Assembly (NCBI RefSeq): GCF_019890675.1
Contig: NZ_JAIOAA010000002.1
Coordinates: 372,001 to 436,000 of the forward strand
Reading direction: 5' to 3'
DNA from: Micromonospora sp. PLK6-60
GTDB lineage: Bacteria; Actinomycetota; Actinomycetes; Mycobacteriales; Micromonosporaceae
DNA: 64,000 nucleotides
Shown: positions 62,091 through 64,000 of the stretch, in pieces
Numbering within the stretch: the first letter of the stretch is position 1
Layout of the letters: each line of letters starts with the position of its first letter
The notes under the pieces: model-generated
Database searches by the model: none
The model's input: the letters and a program-made list of their open reading frames with translations, nothing else
What the model was told of the DNA's origin: nothing
Translations under genes and position numbers: made by a program

Positions 62091-62096
62091 GCATGA
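62034..62096 (+). CDS. Mini-ORF 2 in the 56-bp repeat (20 aa)
   Basis: This peptide is identical to mini-ORF 1 plus a final alanine. Its ATG overlaps the previous stop, and its TGA overlaps the kinase ATG at 62093, so every junction from regulator to kinase is a 4-base ATGA overlap. Confidence 0.45.
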   Translation: MSVRSEPVLRAPQSRPEGSA

Positions 62097-63286
62097 GGGT
62101 GCCGCGGCCGACGCTGCGGCTGCGGCTCACCCTGCTCAACGGGGTGCTGCTGGTGGGCGCCGGGGCGATCCTGCTGCTGCTGGCCTGGCTGTTGGTCCGC
62201 GACGCGCTGCACCCCACCGACGAGCTGCTGCCGGGCACCACCGTGACGCTCGCCGACGGGCGCACCCTGGACGCCGCGCAGTGGCAGCGGCGGCTGGTCG
62301 ACACCACGTCGTGGGAGCTGCTGGCCGAGGGGCTGGGCGCGCTGCTGGCGGTGAGCCTGGTCGGCGTCGCCGGGGCGTACGCGGTCGCCGGCCGGGCGCT
62401 GCGGCCGCTGCACCAGGTCACCGCCACCGCGCAGCGGCTCGGCGAGGCCACGCTGGACCAGCGGATCCGCTGGTCCGGCGCGGACGACGAGGTGGCCGAG
62501 CTGGCCAAGACCTTCGACGCGATGCTGGACCGGCTGGCCGACTCGTTCGAGGCGCAGAAGCGGTTCGTCGCCAACGCCTCGCACGAGCTGCGCACCCCGC
62601 TGGCGGTGATGCGGACCGAGATCGACGTGACGCTCAGCGACGACGAGGCGGATCTCGCCGAGTACCGGCGGATGGCGACCGTCGTCCGGGACGCCTCGGA
62701 ACGGGCCAACGGCCTGGTCGACGCGCTGCTGCTGCTGGCCCGCAGCGAGGCGCAAGCCGGTCGGGCGCTCGGCCGGCGTACCGAGTGCGACCTGGCCACC
62801 GGGGTGGCGAACGCGCTGTCCGCGGTGCGCCGCGAGGTGGAGCGGATCGGCCTGCGGGTGCGGACCTCGCTGGAACCGGCACCGGTGCTCGGCGACCCGG
62901 GCCTGCTGGACCGGCTGGCCGGCAACCTGGTGGAGAACGCGGTCCGCTACAACCACCTCCAGGGCCGGATGTGGGTGCGTACCGGCTCGGACGGCCGGCG
63001 CTCCTGGCTGGTGGTCGGCAACACCGGCTTCGAGGTGCAGCAGGCCGACGTGCCCGGGCTGTTCGAGCCGTTCCGGCGGGGCGGGCAGGAACGCACCGGC
63101 GCGCGCGGCTCCGGGCTGGGGCTGTCCATCGTCCGGGCCGTCTGCACCGCGCACGGCGGGCGGGTGACCGCGGTGGCCCAGCCGGGCGGCGGCCTGGAGG
63201 TCACCGTCACGCTGCCCGCGCCGGGCGCGGCCCCGGTCGAGACCCCGACGGTACGCGCCGGCACGGCCGACGGATCGGCGCGCTGA
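62093..63286 (+). CDS. Two-component sensor histidine kinase
   Basis: The 397-residue kinase has two membrane helices (about 14-35 and 80-103) around a short external loop of about 45 residues. A HAMP domain (ALRPLHQVTATAQRLGEATLD) follows, then HisKA with NASHELRTPLAVM and a HATPase with N-box NLVENAVRYN and GSGLGLSIV. The G1 box reads VVGNTGFE, with Asn where most kinases have Asp; this variant is common in actinobacterial kinases of this type. The signal is unknown. It partners the regulator upstream through the repeat. Confidence 0.92.
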   Translation: MRVPRPTLRLRLTLLNGVLLVGAGAILLLLAWLLVRDALHPTDELLPGTTVTLADGRTLDAAQWQRRLVDTTSWELLAEGLGALLAVSLVGVAGAYAVAGRALRPLHQVTATAQRLGEATLDQRIRWSGADDEVAELAKTFDAMLDRLADSFEAQKRFVANASHELRTPLAVMRTEIDVTLSDDEADLAEYRRMATVVRDASERANGLVDALLLLARSEAQAGRALGRRTECDLATGVANALSAVRREVERIGLRVRTSLEPAPVLGDPGLLDRLAGNLVENAVRYNHLQGRMWVRTGSDGRRSWLVVGNTGFEVQQADVPGLFEPFRRGGQERTGARGSGLGLSIVRAVCTAHGGRVTAVAQPGGGLEVTVTLPAPGAAPVETPTVRAGTADGSAR

Positions 63287-63295
63287 CCCGGCCCG

Positions 63296-63301
63296 TACGC
63301 T
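63296..63301 (+). promoter_or_regulatory. -10 box of the AEC transporter gene (TACGCT)
   Basis: TACGCT ends six bases before GTG at 63308, with no ribosome site. Confidence 0.45.
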
Positions 63302-63307
63302 GCCCGG

Positions 63308-64000
63308 GTGCTCGCCGCCTTCGTGCCGATCTGGGTGCTCACCGGCCTGGGCTGGCTCGCCGGGCGGTACCGGCTGCTCGGCGGCGACGCGGAGCGGGTG
63401 CTGGCCGGCTTCGTCTTCCGGCTGGCGATGCCCGCCGCGCTGTTCACCACGCTGTCCCGCGGCCGGCTGGTGTTCCACCCCGGCGCGCTGGGCGCCTTCG
63501 CGGCCGGCACCGCGCTCACCATGGCCCTCGGCTTCGTCCTCTGCGCGGTGCTGCTGCGCCGCGGGCTCGGCGCGGCCACCATCGGGGCGATGGCCGCCGG
63601 CTACGTCAACTCGGCCAACCTCGGCATCCCGGTGGCGCTGCACGTGCTGGGCAACGCCACCTTCCTCACCGAGGTGCTGCTCTTCCAGGTGCTGGTGGTG
63701 ACGCCGATCATCCTGGTGGCGCTGGACCGGGCGGCCGGCCGCCCGCTGCGCCCGGCGACCCTGGCCGGCATGCCGCTGCGCAACCCGGTGATCGCCGGGC
63801 TGGCGCTCGGCGCGCTCTGCTCCGCGCTGCACTGGCGCCCGCCCGAGCTGGTGGCCGCGCCGCTGGCGTTGCTCGGCGCGGCGGCGGTGCCCACCGCGCT
63901 TGTCGCGCTCGGCCTGTCGCTGACCTCCGGCGGCCCCCGGCAGCCGGGCGAGCGGGCCGAGGTGGCCGCCCTGTCCGGGCTGAAGCTGCTGGTCCAGCCG
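63308..64000 (+). CDS. AEC-family transporter, truncated by the window end
   Basis: An open frame of 231 codons runs off the right edge. It encodes hydrophobic helices (FVPIWVLTGLGWLAG, FAAGTALTMALGFVLCAVLL, PLRNPVIAGLALGAL) and the AEC motif AAGYVNSANLGIPVALHVLG. The family exports or imports organic acids or auxin-like compounds; the substrate is unknown. GTG at 63308 follows TACGCT by six bases, indicating a leaderless transcript. About a quarter of the usual length (about 300 residues) is missing. Confidence 0.88.
   Translation, partial: MLAAFVPIWVLTGLGWLAGRYRLLGGDAERVLAGFVFRLAMPAALFTTLSRGRLVFHPGALGAFAAGTALTMALGFVLCAVLLRRGLGAATIGAMAAGYVNSANLGIPVALHVLGNATFLTEVLLFQVLVVTPIILVALDRAAGRPLRPATLAGMPLRNPVIAGLALGALCSALHWRPPELVAAPLALLGAAAVPTALVALGLSLTSGGPRQPGERAEVAALSGLKLLVQP

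Noticed and set aside
62940..63075. Asn in place of Asp in the kinase G1 box (GNTG) as a sign of a dead kinase
   Set aside because: Many active actinobacterial kinases of this subgroup carry NTG at this position, and the H, N and G2 boxes are intact.

Overview
The window is a continuous stretch of a high-GC actinomycete chromosome. Third codon positions are almost all G or C, GTG and TTG starts are common, and many genes begin a few bases after a TANNNT -10 box with no ribosome binding site. Gene content and order (hflX, lexA, nrdR, ideR, sigB, sigA, suhB, cei, DUF4193, dut, ceoC-ceoB, dxs) match the core region that M. tuberculosis carries around Rv2682c-Rv2725c. The intergenic repeats, the tandem VIELGEL beta-propeller proteins and AdoCbl-dependent NrdJ point to Micromonosporaceae, most likely Micromonospora. 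The genus is an inference.

Layout. 0.2-8.2 kb: ribosome rescue GTPase HflX, a propeller membrane protein, LexA with its promoter and three SOS-type boxes, and the NrdR-NrdJ class II ribonucleotide reductase operon. 8.4-12.5 kb: small membrane and hypothetical genes, a DUF2332 protein, a membrane-anchored alpha/beta hydrolase and a lipoprotein. 12.5-24.9 kb: IdeR, a rhodanese, an AcuC deacetylase with a Pat-like acetyltransferase, an ArsR-SRPBCC-VOC operon with its operator, SigB, Spo0M, Dtd, a methyltransferase and a secreted subtilase. 25.1-28.9 kb: an iron(III) ABC importer preceded by an IdeR-type iron box. 29-36 kb: an HhH-GPD protein, a BrnT-like toxin-antitoxin pair, pseudouridine catabolism (psuG-psuK), a TRIC channel and a helicase. 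36-46.3 kb: DUF7455, the principal sigma factor, SuhB, Cei, dUTPase and the conserved DUF block, ending in the TrkA-type pair CeoB/CeoC. 46.5-53.1 kb: a KimA-type potassium permease, a TrmA-family RNA methyltransferase, AnmK and Dxs. 53.1-64 kb: a lineage-specific envelope-looking region with a lipoprotein, two paralogous GT-C-like membrane proteins, two paralogous propeller proteins, a two-component system and a truncated AEC transporter.

How genes act together. LexA, NrdR/NrdJ and Dut link DNA damage and dNTP supply. IdeR at 12.5 kb probably controls the iron importer at 28 kb. AcuC and the Pat-like enzyme form a reversible lysine acetylation pair. CeoB/CeoC and the divergent KimA-like permease form a likely potassium module.

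Most unusual structures. (1) A two-component operon in which a perfect 56-bp tandem duplication inserts two mini-ORFs, each sharing ATGA overlaps with its neighbours, between regulator and kinase. (2) anmK, whose start and stop codons both lie inside copies of a 2 x 31-bp dispersed repeat. (3) A 41-bp-period intergenic repeat family at three loci. (4) Twenty-base tandem repeats that begin at gene ends. No rRNA, tRNA, CRISPR array or insertion sequence was seen.
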